From Candidatus Ghiorseimicrobium undicola (GTDB taxonomy: Bacteria; Omnitrophota; Gorgyraeia; Ghiorseimicrobiales; Ghiorseimicrobiaceae): a DNA stretch of 60,038 nucleotides. Below the pieces are notes generated by a model. That model saw only the letters and a program-made list of their open reading frames with translations, was not told the origin of the DNA and searched no databases. A program made the position numbers and the translations under genes. The stretch's first letter is position 1; each line of letters begins with the position of its first letter. The stretch spans positions 1 through 60,038 of the forward strand of contig PCWA01000092.1 of NCBI GenBank assembly GCA_002796125.1, in the 5' to 3' direction. Below are positions 49,822 through 57,669 of this stretch, piece by piece.

Positions 49822-49998
49822 GTGAAGTCGGAAGTTTTAACCTTTGATGAGACAAAGAAATATTTAAAAATAAGCGACTCTACGCTTTACCGGCTTGTGC
49901 AGTCTAAAAGAATACCCGCGGCAAAAGTCGGCCGCTCCTGGCGTTTTCGGAAAGAACGCATTGACCAATGGCTCAAAGAGCAGGAGAAAGTTAAATAG
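49822..49998 (+). CDS. Excisionase-type (HTH_17) DNA-binding protein
   Basis: 58 residues from a GTG with GGGAGG 8 nt upstream; too short for the track. 'LTFDETKKYLKISDSTLYRL' forms the helix-turn-helix, and 'AAKVGRSWRFRKERIDQWL' the wing. It starts the receiver-ketosynthase operon 10 nt before that gene and probably controls it, just as a similar gene heads the pilus operon at 33078. Confidence 0.8.
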   Translation: MKSEVLTFDETKKYLKISDSTLYRLVQSKRIPAAKVGRSWRFRKERIDQWLKEQEKVK

Positions 49999-50008
49999 GG
50001 ATATCGGC

Positions 50009-51613
50009 ATGCCAAAGAATATATTAGTTATTGATGATGATCCCCAAGTATTAAATAGCCTTGAGAAGTTATTTAAAAAGGAAAATTATACAGTCGTTAA
50101 GGCTTCAAGTGGTAAGGAAGCTTTTGAAAAAGTTGAGTTTCAATGTTTTGATTTGGTTATTGCGGATATTAGGATGCCGGGTATTGATGGCGTTGAAACG
50201 GCAAAGAAAATAAAGCAGATACAGAAAGAAAAAGGCAGGGGAGATATCCCCGTTTTGTTTATAACCGGCTATGCGGATTTAGCCGCCAATGCCGAAGCAG
50301 AGCAGTTAGGCGAAGTGGTTTTAAAACCTTTTGATGTTGAAAATTTACTAAATCGAGTAAAGGCGCAAAGTGGTAAAAGAAGGGTTGTTATAACAGGTTT
50401 AGGCGTAGTTGCTCCTAATGGTATCGGCAAAGATGAGTTTTGGGAAGCTAATATAAATGGTAAATCAGGGGTAGATAGGATTCTATCTTTTGATGTATCG
50501 CAGTTAAATTCTAAGATTGCCGCTCAAGTAAAAGATTTTGATCCGCTAAAATACATGCCTAAATTATTGGCAAAGAAAGCAGATCGTTTTACTCAATTCG
50601 GCATTGCCGCTTCTAAGCTAGCATTGGAAGATAGCGGCTTAGATTTGGAAAAAGAAGATAGGGGGCACATTGGCGTATCTATCGGAACCGGATTAGGGGG
50701 GATGTTATATCATGAAGAAGTTGTTTTGCAAATGCATAAAGATAAGTTTAGTAAAGTAGATCCGTTAAGCGTTCCTAAGATTACTTCGAACGCCGCATCG
50801 AGTAATGCAGCGATTCTTTTTTCCTTGAGTGGGCCTAATGCTACTATGTCTACCGCATGCGCGGCTGGAGCCCATGGTATAGGCTATGCTTATGATTTAA
50901 TCAAATTAAATAGAGCAGATATAATGTTTGCCGGTGGAGCCGAGGCCCCGATAACACCTTTTACTTTATGTACTTTTGATGCTCTCAGGGTATTATCTAC
51001 GCGCAATGACTCTCCCCATGAAGCCAGCCGTCCCTTTGATAAGGAGAGAGATGGTTTTGTAATGGGAGAGGGGGCAGGCGTAGTGATATTGGAAGAATTA
51101 GAGCATGCCAAAAAGAGAAATGCGCATATATATGCAGAAATTATTGGGTATAGTTTAACTTCAGGTGCGCATCATATGGTTATACCTGCTAGCGAAGGTA
51201 AAGATATCTCCCGAACCATATCCTTAGCCTTAAAAGACGCAAATATTGAGCCGCAAAAAATAGATTATATTAACGCACACGGAACATCCACGCAAGCTAA
51301 TGATAGGGCGGAAACGCGTGCAATAAAAGAAGTGTTTGGGAATTATGCCTATAAAGTTCCTATTTCTTCAACAAAGTCTATGATTGGTCATAGTCTTGGA
51401 GCGTCTGGAGCGATTGGTGTGATTGTCTGTCTTTTGACGATAGAAAACAATATTATCCCACCCACGATAAATTATAAATACAAAGATCCGGAATGTGATC
51501 TTGATTATGTGCCTAATGAGGCAAGAAAAGCAAAAGTGGATTTTGCCCTGACTAATGCTTTTGGCTTTGGTAATAATAATATTTCAATTGTCATAAAAAG
51601 ATTAGGAGAGTAA
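50009..51613 (+). CDS. Receiver domain fused to beta-ketoacyl-ACP synthase II
   Basis: 534 residues from ATG 50009. The track start at 49895 is out of frame inside the HTH gene. Residues 1-120 are a complete CheY receiver: Asp9-11 ('VIDDDP'), phospho-acceptor Asp53 ('IADIRMPG'), Thr86 and Lys106 ('LKPF'). Residues 124-534 are a FabF-type ketosynthase: Cys284 in 'STACAAGAHG', His424 in 'NAHGTSTQA', His461 in 'KSMIGHSLGASGA'. All catalytic residues are present, so it should be an active condensing enzyme. The linker is only a few residues, so phosphorylation could gate the ketosynthase or its dimer. An ACP gene follows after 3 nt. Confidence 0.93.
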   Translation: MPKNILVIDDDPQVLNSLEKLFKKENYTVVKASSGKEAFEKVEFQCFDLVIADIRMPGIDGVETAKKIKQIQKEKGRGDIPVLFITGYADLAANAEAEQLGEVVLKPFDVENLLNRVKAQSGKRRVVITGLGVVAPNGIGKDEFWEANINGKSGVDRILSFDVSQLNSKIAAQVKDFDPLKYMPKLLAKKADRFTQFGIAASKLALEDSGLDLEKEDRGHIGVSIGTGLGGMLYHEEVVLQMHKDKFSKVDPLSVPKITSNAASSNAAILFSLSGPNATMSTACAAGAHGIGYAYDLIKLNRADIMFAGGAEAPITPFTLCTFDALRVLSTRNDSPHEASRPFDKERDGFVMGEGAGVVILEELEHAKKRNAHIYAEIIGYSLTSGAHHMVIPASEGKDISRTISLALKDANIEPQKIDYINAHGTSTQANDRAETRAIKEVFGNYAYKVPISSTKSMIGHSLGASGAIGVIVCLLTIENNIIPPTINYKYKDPECDLDYVPNEARKAKVDFALTNAFGFGNNNISIVIKRLGE

Positions 51614-51616
51614 TTT

Positions 51617-51874
51617 ATGAATAAGAAAAATAGAACCGTTGTCGAAGGTAAAATAAGCGAGATTATTTCAGAGAGGTTGGATATCAAGAAAGAAGATATA
51701 AAGCCGGAGTCTAAGCTAAGGGAGGATTTAGGAATTGATTCTTTTGGTTTGGTAGAGTTATCGTTTGAGGTAAAGGATAAGTTTGGGCTAGAGCTAAAGG
51801 ATCAGGATTTTAAATCAATAACAACGGTTAACGATGTGGTGGATTATATTTTTAATAATATGAAAGGGGATTAA
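51617..51874 (+). CDS. Acyl carrier protein
   Basis: 85 residues, acidic and helical. 'REDLGIDSFGLVELSFEVKD' holds the phosphopantetheine serine in a DSF variant of the usual DSL. It is a stand-alone ACP between the ketosynthase fusion and a thioesterase, so it probably carries their intermediate rather than serving general fatty-acid synthesis. Phosphopantetheinyl transferase, malonyl transferase and ketoreductase are not in the window. Confidence 0.92.
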   Translation: MNKKNRTVVEGKISEIISERLDIKKEDIKPESKLREDLGIDSFGLVELSFEVKDKFGLELKDQDFKSITTVNDVVDYIFNNMKGD

Positions 51875-51876
51875 TT

Positions 51877-52293
51877 ATGCCGGAGAACGAATTTATTTTC
51901 GAAAAGACAATTTACCTGGGGAATACCAATATGTTTGGTAATGTTTATTTTGCTAGGTATTTTGATTGGCAGGGTGAAGCGAGAGAAGCCTTTTTTTATA
52001 AAACCGTACCAGAAAGTTTAGCCCTTTTTAAAAGCGGCATAAAATTTGTAACCATAGAAGCGTATATTAAATATAACAAAGAAACAGTCGTATTTGATGA
52101 TGTCATGATTAAAGTGCAGGCGGCAAATTTTAAAATCACTACATTCGAGTTAATATTTACGTATCTAAATAAAAAAACTGGTGAGCTTATTGCCACAGGT
52201 AAGCAAAAATTAGGATTTGTTGATTCTAATAATAAGGTTATCCCCGTACCCGAGCAACTTAAAATTGCTTGGGATAAGTTTATAGGAAAATGA
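51877..52293 (+). CDS. Hotdog acyl thioesterase (enediyne/polyene CalE7-like)
   Basis: 138 residues. 'LGNTNMFGNVYFARYFDWQG' and the following 'EAREAFF' match, as I recall, the CalE7/DynE7-type thioesterases of enediyne clusters. These carry Asn where 4-hydroxybenzoyl-CoA thioesterases have the catalytic Asp. Such enzymes release a polyene or beta-keto product from an ACP. Placement right after the ACP supports off-loading of the ketosynthase product. A general acyl-CoA thioesterase remains possible. It overlaps the kinase gene by 4 nt. Confidence 0.75.
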   Translation: MPENEFIFEKTIYLGNTNMFGNVYFARYFDWQGEAREAFFYKTVPESLALFKSGIKFVTIEAYIKYNKETVVFDDVMIKVQAANFKITTFELIFTYLNKKTGELIATGKQKLGFVDSNNKVIPVPEQLKIAWDKFIGK

Positions 52294-54416
52294 GTATTTA
52301 TTCTGTCTCGCCGTTAATTTGTTCTCTGCTGGCTCTCTCTTTCGGATTCTTCGTTTACTTCCATAATAGAAAATCGCAGGTAAATATTAGTTTTGGATTA
52401 TTATGCCTAAGTACTTTTTGGTGGCAATTTAGTTGGTTTATTTTATTTAATATTCAGGATAGGTCTTTGGTTTCATGCCTAACCAAAATCGGTTACACGG
52501 GTATTATATGGATACCTTTTACTTTCTATCATTTTGTTATTTATTGGTTAGGCCTGCATAAGGAAAAAATATTACTTTATCTATCGTATATCTTAGGTTT
52601 TGTTTTTCTTGTCATACTTTGGAGCTCGGATCTATTTCTAAAAGGATTCTATGAATATCGCTGGGGTTATTATCCAAAGGCGGGTCTTCTCCACCCGCTA
52701 TATTTGGCTATTTTATCCATAGTCGCGGCAAGAGTTTTTTGGGTTCTAGGATTGTCATTAAAAACAAGAAATTTATCTGCTGTTCAAAGGAATCAATTTA
52801 AATATACCATTACAAGTTTTGCCATTTATACATTAGCGTCCATCGATTTTATTATAAATTATGGTATTGAGTTTTATCCATTTGGATTTAGCTTTGTAAT
52901 ACTTTCTCTTTTCTTAGTTGCTTATGCTATCTTTAAATATCGCTTAATGGACATTAATGTTGTTTTTGCCCGTGCGAGCATATTTATAATAGTGTACGCG
53001 CTGGTTCTTGGTATCCCTTTTAGCTTAGTTAGCTGGGGAAGACTTTGGCTTGTGAATGTTTTCGGTCAGTATTGGTTTCTCGGGCCGATGATTATTCTTC
53101 TTGGTTCGGCCACCGCTGGTCCTTTCATATATCAATATCTAAGAAAAAGAGCCGAAGACCTTATTCTTAAAGACCAACGTCGCTACCAGGGTATCTTGCA
53201 TAATCTCTCTAAGTCTATGATACGCATAAAAGACTTGGACGCGCTCATCGCAACTGTTACTTTGACAATGGTAGATATAGTTAAGGTGGACTTTGCCGCG
53301 ATATACCTGAAGGAAGATGAATACAAAAGTTACCAGCTTAAGCGATATTACCCTAAAGAAGCAAAAGGGAGATTCCAAGAATTTATTCCTTTTGAGCACT
53401 CTCTTGCTAAAATACTCTTTCTTAAAAAAAGTCCTATTTCGGGAGGAGATATTGGCCCTCAAGATAAGGTTGATTTAGACTCCGGTATTATCGTGCCTTA
53501 TCTCGTAGAAGAGAGTTTGTTGGGCTTTTTAGTTTTAGGAGCAAAGTCCAAGGGGCAAATGTATACTACTGATGATATCTTAATCCTGGAGACTATTTCT
53601 TACTCAACAAGCCTTGCCATTGAAAACTGCCGTTTCTGGAAAGAAATTGAAACCAAACAGCGCAAGGCCCGCCTGCAGGAAATGGATGCCTATTCTTACT
53701 CGCTTGCTCATGAGATAGATAACCCTGTGCAGGTGGTTATAGGTCAAACCGACCTTTTAAAGAAATACCTCCTGAAAGATATCCCCGAAGAAAGAAGAAA
53801 AGACACGTTAGAGGCCTATGAATATATCTTAGAGGCGGCCAAGCGTGTCTCCGGCATGGTTAAGGCTATTCGCGACTTTGGCTCCCCTGCTACCGGAGAA
53901 TTAAAGCCATTAAAACTTAACGACGTGGTGGAGAGTTTCTCAAAGCTTTATCTGCCGCAGTTTAAGACTAACACTGTCTATTTCGAAAAGCATCTTCCCG
54001 ATGGGGATATTTGTATAAAAGGCGAAAAGGCCGAACTGATGCAGGTTCTAGTAATCTTAGCCAATAATTCCATTCACGCCCTCTTGGATACCAAAGAAAA
54101 GAAAATCACCCTAAAAGCAGAGCCGCTTAATCAGGATAAGGTAAGAATAATATTCTCTGATAACGGCTACGGCATAAAGAAAGAAGACCTTGAGATTATC
54201 TTTAAGCCCTTTGTCACCACTAAGGCATCTACCGAAGGCACCGGCATGGGCCTTGCCAACGCGATAAAGATAATAGAGAAGCATAAAGGCAGGATTTGGG
54301 CGGAGAGTGAAGGTAAGGGTAAAGGCGCTAGTTTCTATATAGAGTTGCCTGTTGCGCAAGACACCAAAGAGGAAGACTTAGCTTGCGAGACAAACAAAAC
54401 AAAGAGATTATTTTAG
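52290..54416 (+). CDS. Multi-TM GAF sensor histidine kinase
   Basis: 708 residues. Residues 1-220 form a His-kinase N-terminal 7TM-type membrane sensor, with another one or two helices to 285. A GAF-like domain spans about 305-450. The H-box 'YSLAHEIDNPVQVVIGQ' puts the phospho-His at about 474. N-box 'LANNSIHALLD', G1 'SDNGYGIKKED' and G2 'GTGMGLANAIKIIEKHKG' are intact. A membrane sensor of this type may sense a lipid-like ligand, conceivably the operon's own product (inference). It starts inside the thioesterase stop codon. Confidence 0.92.
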   Translation: MSIYSVSPLICSLLALSFGFFVYFHNRKSQVNISFGLLCLSTFWWQFSWFILFNIQDRSLVSCLTKIGYTGIIWIPFTFYHFVIYWLGLHKEKILLYLSYILGFVFLVILWSSDLFLKGFYEYRWGYYPKAGLLHPLYLAILSIVAARVFWVLGLSLKTRNLSAVQRNQFKYTITSFAIYTLASIDFIINYGIEFYPFGFSFVILSLFLVAYAIFKYRLMDINVVFARASIFIIVYALVLGIPFSLVSWGRLWLVNVFGQYWFLGPMIILLGSATAGPFIYQYLRKRAEDLILKDQRRYQGILHNLSKSMIRIKDLDALIATVTLTMVDIVKVDFAAIYLKEDEYKSYQLKRYYPKEAKGRFQEFIPFEHSLAKILFLKKSPISGGDIGPQDKVDLDSGIIVPYLVEESLLGFLVLGAKSKGQMYTTDDILILETISYSTSLAIENCRFWKEIETKQRKARLQEMDAYSYSLAHEIDNPVQVVIGQTDLLKKYLLKDIPEERRKDTLEAYEYILEAAKRVSGMVKAIRDFGSPATGELKPLKLNDVVESFSKLYLPQFKTNTVYFEKHLPDGDICIKGEKAELMQVLVILANNSIHALLDTKEKKITLKAEPLNQDKVRIIFSDNGYGIKKEDLEIIFKPFVTTKASTEGTGMGLANAIKIIEKHKGRIWAESEGKGKGASFYIELPVAQDTKEEDLACETNKTKRLF

Positions 54417-54431
54417 CCGGAGGTAGATAAA

Positions 54432-54821
54432 ATGCCAGAGACTAAACCCATAAAACTTTTAGTTGTTGATGATGAAGAAGGGATAGTGCATTTTACTAAG
54501 AAAATCTATGAGCATAAAGGTTTTATTGCCTTTGGCGCGACTGACGGGGTTACCGCGGTAGAGATCTTTAAAAAAGAGAGGCCGCAAATTTCGCTTATAG
54601 ACGTGCATATGCCTTATTCGCCCATTGACGGCATTGAAACCCTGCGCCAGATAAAAGAGATAGACAAAAACGCCGTTTGTATAATGGTAACTCGCATTAC
54701 CGAACAAGATAAAGTGGACGCGGCGCGTTCTGCCGGCGCCTTTGCTTATCTTCTAAAGCCGCTAACCGCCGAAGATATAGACAATGTAATTAGTGAAGCA
54801 AGAGAGAAGCTGGGGTTCTAA
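54432..54821 (+). CDS. Stand-alone receiver domain protein
   Basis: 129 residues, receiver only. 'LLVVDDEEGIVHFT', phospho-Asp in 'ISLIDVHMP', Thr in 'IMVTRIT', Lys in 'YLLKPL'. No output domain. It likely passes phosphate between the kinase and other receivers of the operon. It ends immediately before the next gene. Confidence 0.92.
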   Translation: MPETKPIKLLVVDDEEGIVHFTKKIYEHKGFIAFGATDGVTAVEIFKKERPQISLIDVHMPYSPIDGIETLRQIKEIDKNAVCIMVTRITEQDKVDAARSAGAFAYLLKPLTAEDIDNVISEAREKLGF

Positions 54822-55319
54822 ATGGCTAATCCTCTACAAAACGAAAAAGAACTGTTCGAACAAATAAAAACCGAAAATATCACCATGCCCCCGGTCATAT
54901 GGAATTTTATCTATACTTACATCGGAGACGACGTTACCGCGATAAACCTCATCTGTCAGTATTACTTAGATAAAAGCGAGCCAATGCCGGTGGCAGAGGC
55001 AAAAAGAATAGAGACTTACTCAAGCAATGCCGGAGATGTCATCAAGAGGCTTACCGTAAAAGGCGAAGAAAACCGCCACTTTCCGGACTTTGAGAAAAAC
55101 ATGCCGCTTCATCCGCTAATAATAGAGATGCTCACTCATTATATAGGCAACGATACGCAAGTAATTAACCTAATCGTAGGCGTTCATATCGAGACCGGGG
55201 ACGATTATCCGCTCTCCAAGCAGGAAATTGCCAATGTGTTAAGCCATACCAGTTCTTTAAAGGAATTTATGGAGAAGCTAAGAGAGGCAACTTATAAGGG
55301 CGAAAGGATCAAGCAATGA
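54822..55319 (+). CDS. Unknown helical protein with internal duplication
   Basis: 165 residues, no recognised family. Two homologous halves: 'IYTYIGDDVTAINLICQYYL' (about 28-47) with 'PMPVAEAKRIETYSSN', and 'LTHYIGNDTQVINLIVGVHI' (about 105-124) with 'YPLSKQEIANVLSHTS'. Each unit is three or four amphipathic helices. There is no HPt-type 'HxxKG' motif. Its place between two receiver genes suggests a dedicated partner, perhaps an atypical phosphotransfer or receiver-binding adaptor. Confidence 0.7.
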   Translation: MANPLQNEKELFEQIKTENITMPPVIWNFIYTYIGDDVTAINLICQYYLDKSEPMPVAEAKRIETYSSNAGDVIKRLTVKGEENRHFPDFEKNMPLHPLIIEMLTHYIGNDTQVINLIVGVHIETGDDYPLSKQEIANVLSHTSSLKEFMEKLREATYKGERIKQ

Positions 55320-56062
55320 TAAAGATTTTAGCCGTAGATGATGAGCCGGGAATATGCAATGTCTTAAAGAGGACTTTTGAACCTACAGGTTTTACTGTTT
55401 TAACCGCCGTCAACGGCAAAGACGCCCTTTCTCTGGTAAATAAGGAAAAACCCAAGATTGTATTCTTAGACGTTAAAATGCTGGGGATGTCTGGATTTGA
55501 GGTATTAAAGGAAATCAAGCTCATAGACAAGAATATCAAAGTAATTATGATTACGGTAATGGATGATGAGGCGACGAAAGAAGAGGCAAGGCGTTTAGGC
55601 GCGGACGACTTTGTTATAAAGCCGTTTGTATCCAGCCAATTGGAAGAAATAGTTACGCGCGAGATAGGCGAATTGACTAAGCCGAAGATATTAATTGTAG
55701 ATGATGAGCCGAATATAGTCGAGACCTTTGCCGATTATCTTTCGCGGAACGTTAACTGTGACGTAGAGTTGGCTTATAGCGGTAAAGACGCTTTGGAAAA
55801 GCTCAAAAGCGGCGCTTTTGACGTAGCGCTTTTGGATATTATGATGCCCGGGTTATCTGGTATAGATGTAATAAAGGAGGCGCAGAAATTCAGCCCGCAG
55901 ACTAAAATTCTGGCAATCTCCGGCTATGACAGCTTAGACATAGCAGATAAAGCGCTTAAGGCAGGAGCCGCGGATTTCCTGCATAAGCCCGTACCTCCCA
56001 AGGCGCTTACGTATAAGATAAAGCAGATTCTTGGCGAGATGGGAAAATATTCGCCGAAATAG
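55316..56062 (+). CDS. Tandem double receiver protein
   Basis: 248 residues with two complete receivers. First (1-122): 'AVDDEPG', Asp in 'VFLDVKMLG', Thr in 'IMITVMDDE', Lys in 'FVIKPF'. Second (123-245): 'LIVDDEPN', Asp in 'ALLDIMMPG', Ser in 'LAISGYD', Lys in 'FLHKPV'. No output domain. It overlaps the previous gene by 4 nt and converges with the XRE-cupin gene 3 nt downstream. A phosphorelay or phosphate-sink role is likely. Confidence 0.92.
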   Translation: MIKILAVDDEPGICNVLKRTFEPTGFTVLTAVNGKDALSLVNKEKPKIVFLDVKMLGMSGFEVLKEIKLIDKNIKVIMITVMDDEATKEEARRLGADDFVIKPFVSSQLEEIVTREIGELTKPKILIVDDEPNIVETFADYLSRNVNCDVELAYSGKDALEKLKSGAFDVALLDIMMPGLSGIDVIKEAQKFSPQTKILAISGYDSLDIADKALKAGAADFLHKPVPPKALTYKIKQILGEMGKYSPK

Positions 56063-56065
56063 TAA

Positions 56066-56644
56066 TTAAATATGTTTCGGGTTTTGGATAATTATGCAGG
56101 CGGTTTTTTGGCTGGTGTTATTTTCGAAATGATGCGGCAGAGTGCTTTCAAACGCAAGGGTTTCGTCTTTGGCGATTTCATGCTTTTCCTCTCCAACTAC
56201 GCAGGTAACCTTTCCCTTTAAGACATAAACCCACTTTTTAAAACTTCCTAATTCTGGTGGATCCTGTTCAAGCTTAGTTTTTCCGCCCGGTGTAAGCATG
56301 AGCCTTAAACCTAAAAATGGCTGTTTATCGCTGGTTAATATCTGCGCTTGAGCCTTTTCTGAATGGACATATTGGGCAATTTTATCGCGCTTTCTGATTA
56401 CTTCAACTAAAGAAAACTTTTCTTCTTCCGTGCCTTCCTTAACTTCCTTTAAGGAAACACCCAGCCCAATACATATTTGCGAGAGGGAGGCAATGCGCGG
56501 ATCTCTTAATCCCTTTTCAATACGGTAAAGAGTATTGTAGCGTATAGCCTTCTTGCCGAATATACCTATTAATCTTTGCTCTAATTCGGTAAGAGATAAG
56601 CCCTTTTCTTTACGGATTTGTCGTATCTTTTCACCAAGCGTCAT
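56066..56644 (-). CDS. XRE-family regulator with cupin domain
   Basis: 192 residues. The N-terminal HTH spans 1-65 ('LGEKIRQIRKEKGLSLTELE'). The C-terminal cupin spans about 110-190 ('PGGKTKLEQDPPELGSFKKW', 'GKVTCVVGEEKHEIAKDE', 'LPHHFENNTS'). This layout matches PuuR/SutR-type repressors that bind a small ligand in the cupin. Its promoter and that of the divergent receiver gene share a 12-bp operator-like sequence, so autoregulation and control of that gene are likely. Confidence 0.88.
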   Translation of the reverse strand: MTLGEKIRQIRKEKGLSLTELEQRLIGIFGKKAIRYNTLYRIEKGLRDPRIASLSQICIGLGVSLKEVKEGTEEEKFSLVEVIRKRDKIAQYVHSEKAQAQILTSDKQPFLGLRLMLTPGGKTKLEQDPPELGSFKKWVYVLKGKVTCVVGEEKHEIAKDETLAFESTLPHHFENNTSQKTACIIIQNPKHI

Positions 56645-56660
56645 TTCTCACCTCATTAAA

Positions 56661-56689
56661 ATTCTATCCTAAAATACTGTTCTTGTCAA
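56661..56689 (-). promoter_or_regulatory. Promoter of the XRE-cupin gene
   Basis: On the minus strand TTGACA (56689-56684) and TAGAAT (56666-56661) are 17 bp apart, 17 bp before the start codon. Confidence 0.8.
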
Positions 56690-56694
56690 GAAAT

Positions 56695-56706
56695 ATTTCT
56701 ACCGAT
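56695..56706. promoter_or_regulatory. Operator-like site 1 (ATTTCTACCGAT)
   Basis: It is the exact reverse complement of the site at 56836-56847 and lies just upstream of the -35 of the XRE-cupin promoter. A near match (ATTCTACCAAT) is at 56805-56815. Confidence 0.65.
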
Positions 56707-56830
56707 AGTATGGATAAAACAAAAATTTGGTTGTAATATTAAGCATAGCGAATAGTTAAATATCATAACTATTTTATTCCCATAGTGTTATGCTATAAGA
56801 TATTATTCTACCAATATTTTTGATATACCC

Positions 56831-56859
56831 TTGACATCGGTAGAAATGTATGCTATAAT
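56831..56859 (+). promoter_or_regulatory. Consensus sigma70 promoter of the receiver gene, with operator
   Basis: TTGACA (56831-56836), 17 bp, TATAAT (56854-56859): a perfect consensus. The spacer contains ATCGGTAGAAAT (56836-56847), the partner of site 1, placed where a bound repressor would block polymerase. Confidence 0.85.
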
Positions 56860-56889
56860 TATGCCATAAGGTTAAGAAAGGATATTGAA

Positions 56890-57264
56890 ATGGTAGAACA
56901 GAAAATAAAGATAATCGTGGTAGATGATGAGGCATCAGTAAGAGACGTAATCGGCTCTTATTTTACAGTGAAGGGTTTCGAAGTATTCACCGCGGAATCC
57001 GGAGAAAAAGCCCTGCCAATTATCATAGAGAAAAAGCCGGAGATAATGCTTCTGGATTTAAACCTGATCGGAATGACCGGTTTAGAACTGCTTAAATTAG
57101 TGCGTGAGTTTAATAAAACCATTAAAACCATAATGATTACTGGATCTGATATAAGTTTTAAAGATGATCCGCGGGTCCAGCAATTAAATATCACCGACTT
57201 TATCCAAAAGCCGGTAACTGTTTCAAAGCTTAAAGAGGCGGTAAAGAAAGCGCTTGAGCCGTAA
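56890..57264 (+). CDS. Stand-alone receiver domain protein
   Basis: 124 residues, receiver only. 'IIVVDDEASVRDV', phospho-Asp in 'MLLDLNLIG', Thr in 'IMITGSD', Lys in 'FIQKPV'. It has its own strong promoter, divergent from the XRE-cupin gene. It may take part in the relay encoded upstream. Output unknown. Confidence 0.92.
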   Translation: MVEQKIKIIVVDDEASVRDVIGSYFTVKGFEVFTAESGEKALPIIIEKKPEIMLLDLNLIGMTGLELLKLVREFNKTIKTIMITGSDISFKDDPRVQQLNITDFIQKPVTVSKLKEAVKKALEP

Positions 57265-57313
57265 AGCATAACACCCACCAGCCATGGATAATTCCAGCTG
57301 GAATTTGAGGGTA

Positions 57314-57341
57314 GGCAGGCTGCCTTAACGGGCGGCCTGCC
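57314..57341 (+). repeat. GC-rich hairpin after the receiver gene
   Basis: GGCAGGC and GCCTGCC form a 7-bp stem around 14 nt. There is no T run. It may act as an mRNA 3' stabiliser. Confidence 0.5.
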
Positions 57342-57359
57342 AATTAAAAAGGATAAGTG

Positions 57360-57479
57360 ATGGAATATATCGGTAACTGCCTAATCGTTTTGGTAAAATT
57401 TTTGCACCAAGATAAGATTTTAGATTTTTCCAGTGATGATGCTATCGGAGATAATATACCCCATGTCTTTCTAAGTTAA
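57360..57479 (+). CDS. Possible 39-residue micro-ORF
   Basis: ATG at 57360 with AAAGGAT upstream. The product begins 'MEYIGNCLIVLVKFLHQDKI'. No family and no supporting context beyond the RBS, so it may be chance. Confidence 0.2.
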   Translation: MEYIGNCLIVLVKFLHQDKILDFSSDDAIGDNIPHVFLS

Positions 57480-57539
57480 TATAGGGCCGTCTTCTTCGCA
57501 GCCGTTACAAATAATTATTTAAAAGAAAGTAGTTTTTGC

Positions 57540-57644
57540 TATAATATAGGTTAACAACTTAATCAAGCCGCTTTAGCGGCTGTTAGTGGTTCCTAGAACC
57601 CACATTGGAACTCCTTTTTAGGAGTGCTCTGGTGTGGGTTTTTT
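57540..57644 (+). ncRNA. Candidate leader RNA or sRNA 1 with terminator
   Basis: A TGC-extended -10 TATAAT (57540-57545) is followed by the hairpin AGCCGCT-tt-AGCGGCT (57566-57581). A nested terminator hairpin follows, AACCCACA/TGTGGGTT with inner ACTCC/GGAGT (57597-57640), then six T to 57644. The gene start is 26 nt later at 57670. This could be a transcription attenuator or a small RNA. Confidence 0.55.
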
Positions 57645-57669
57645 GTTTTCTATCCCTTGGGAGAATTAG

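Noticed and set aside
49895-50008. N-terminal extension of the receiver-ketosynthase ORF
   Set aside because: It lies out of frame inside the HTH_17 gene; the receiver fold begins at the ATG 50009.
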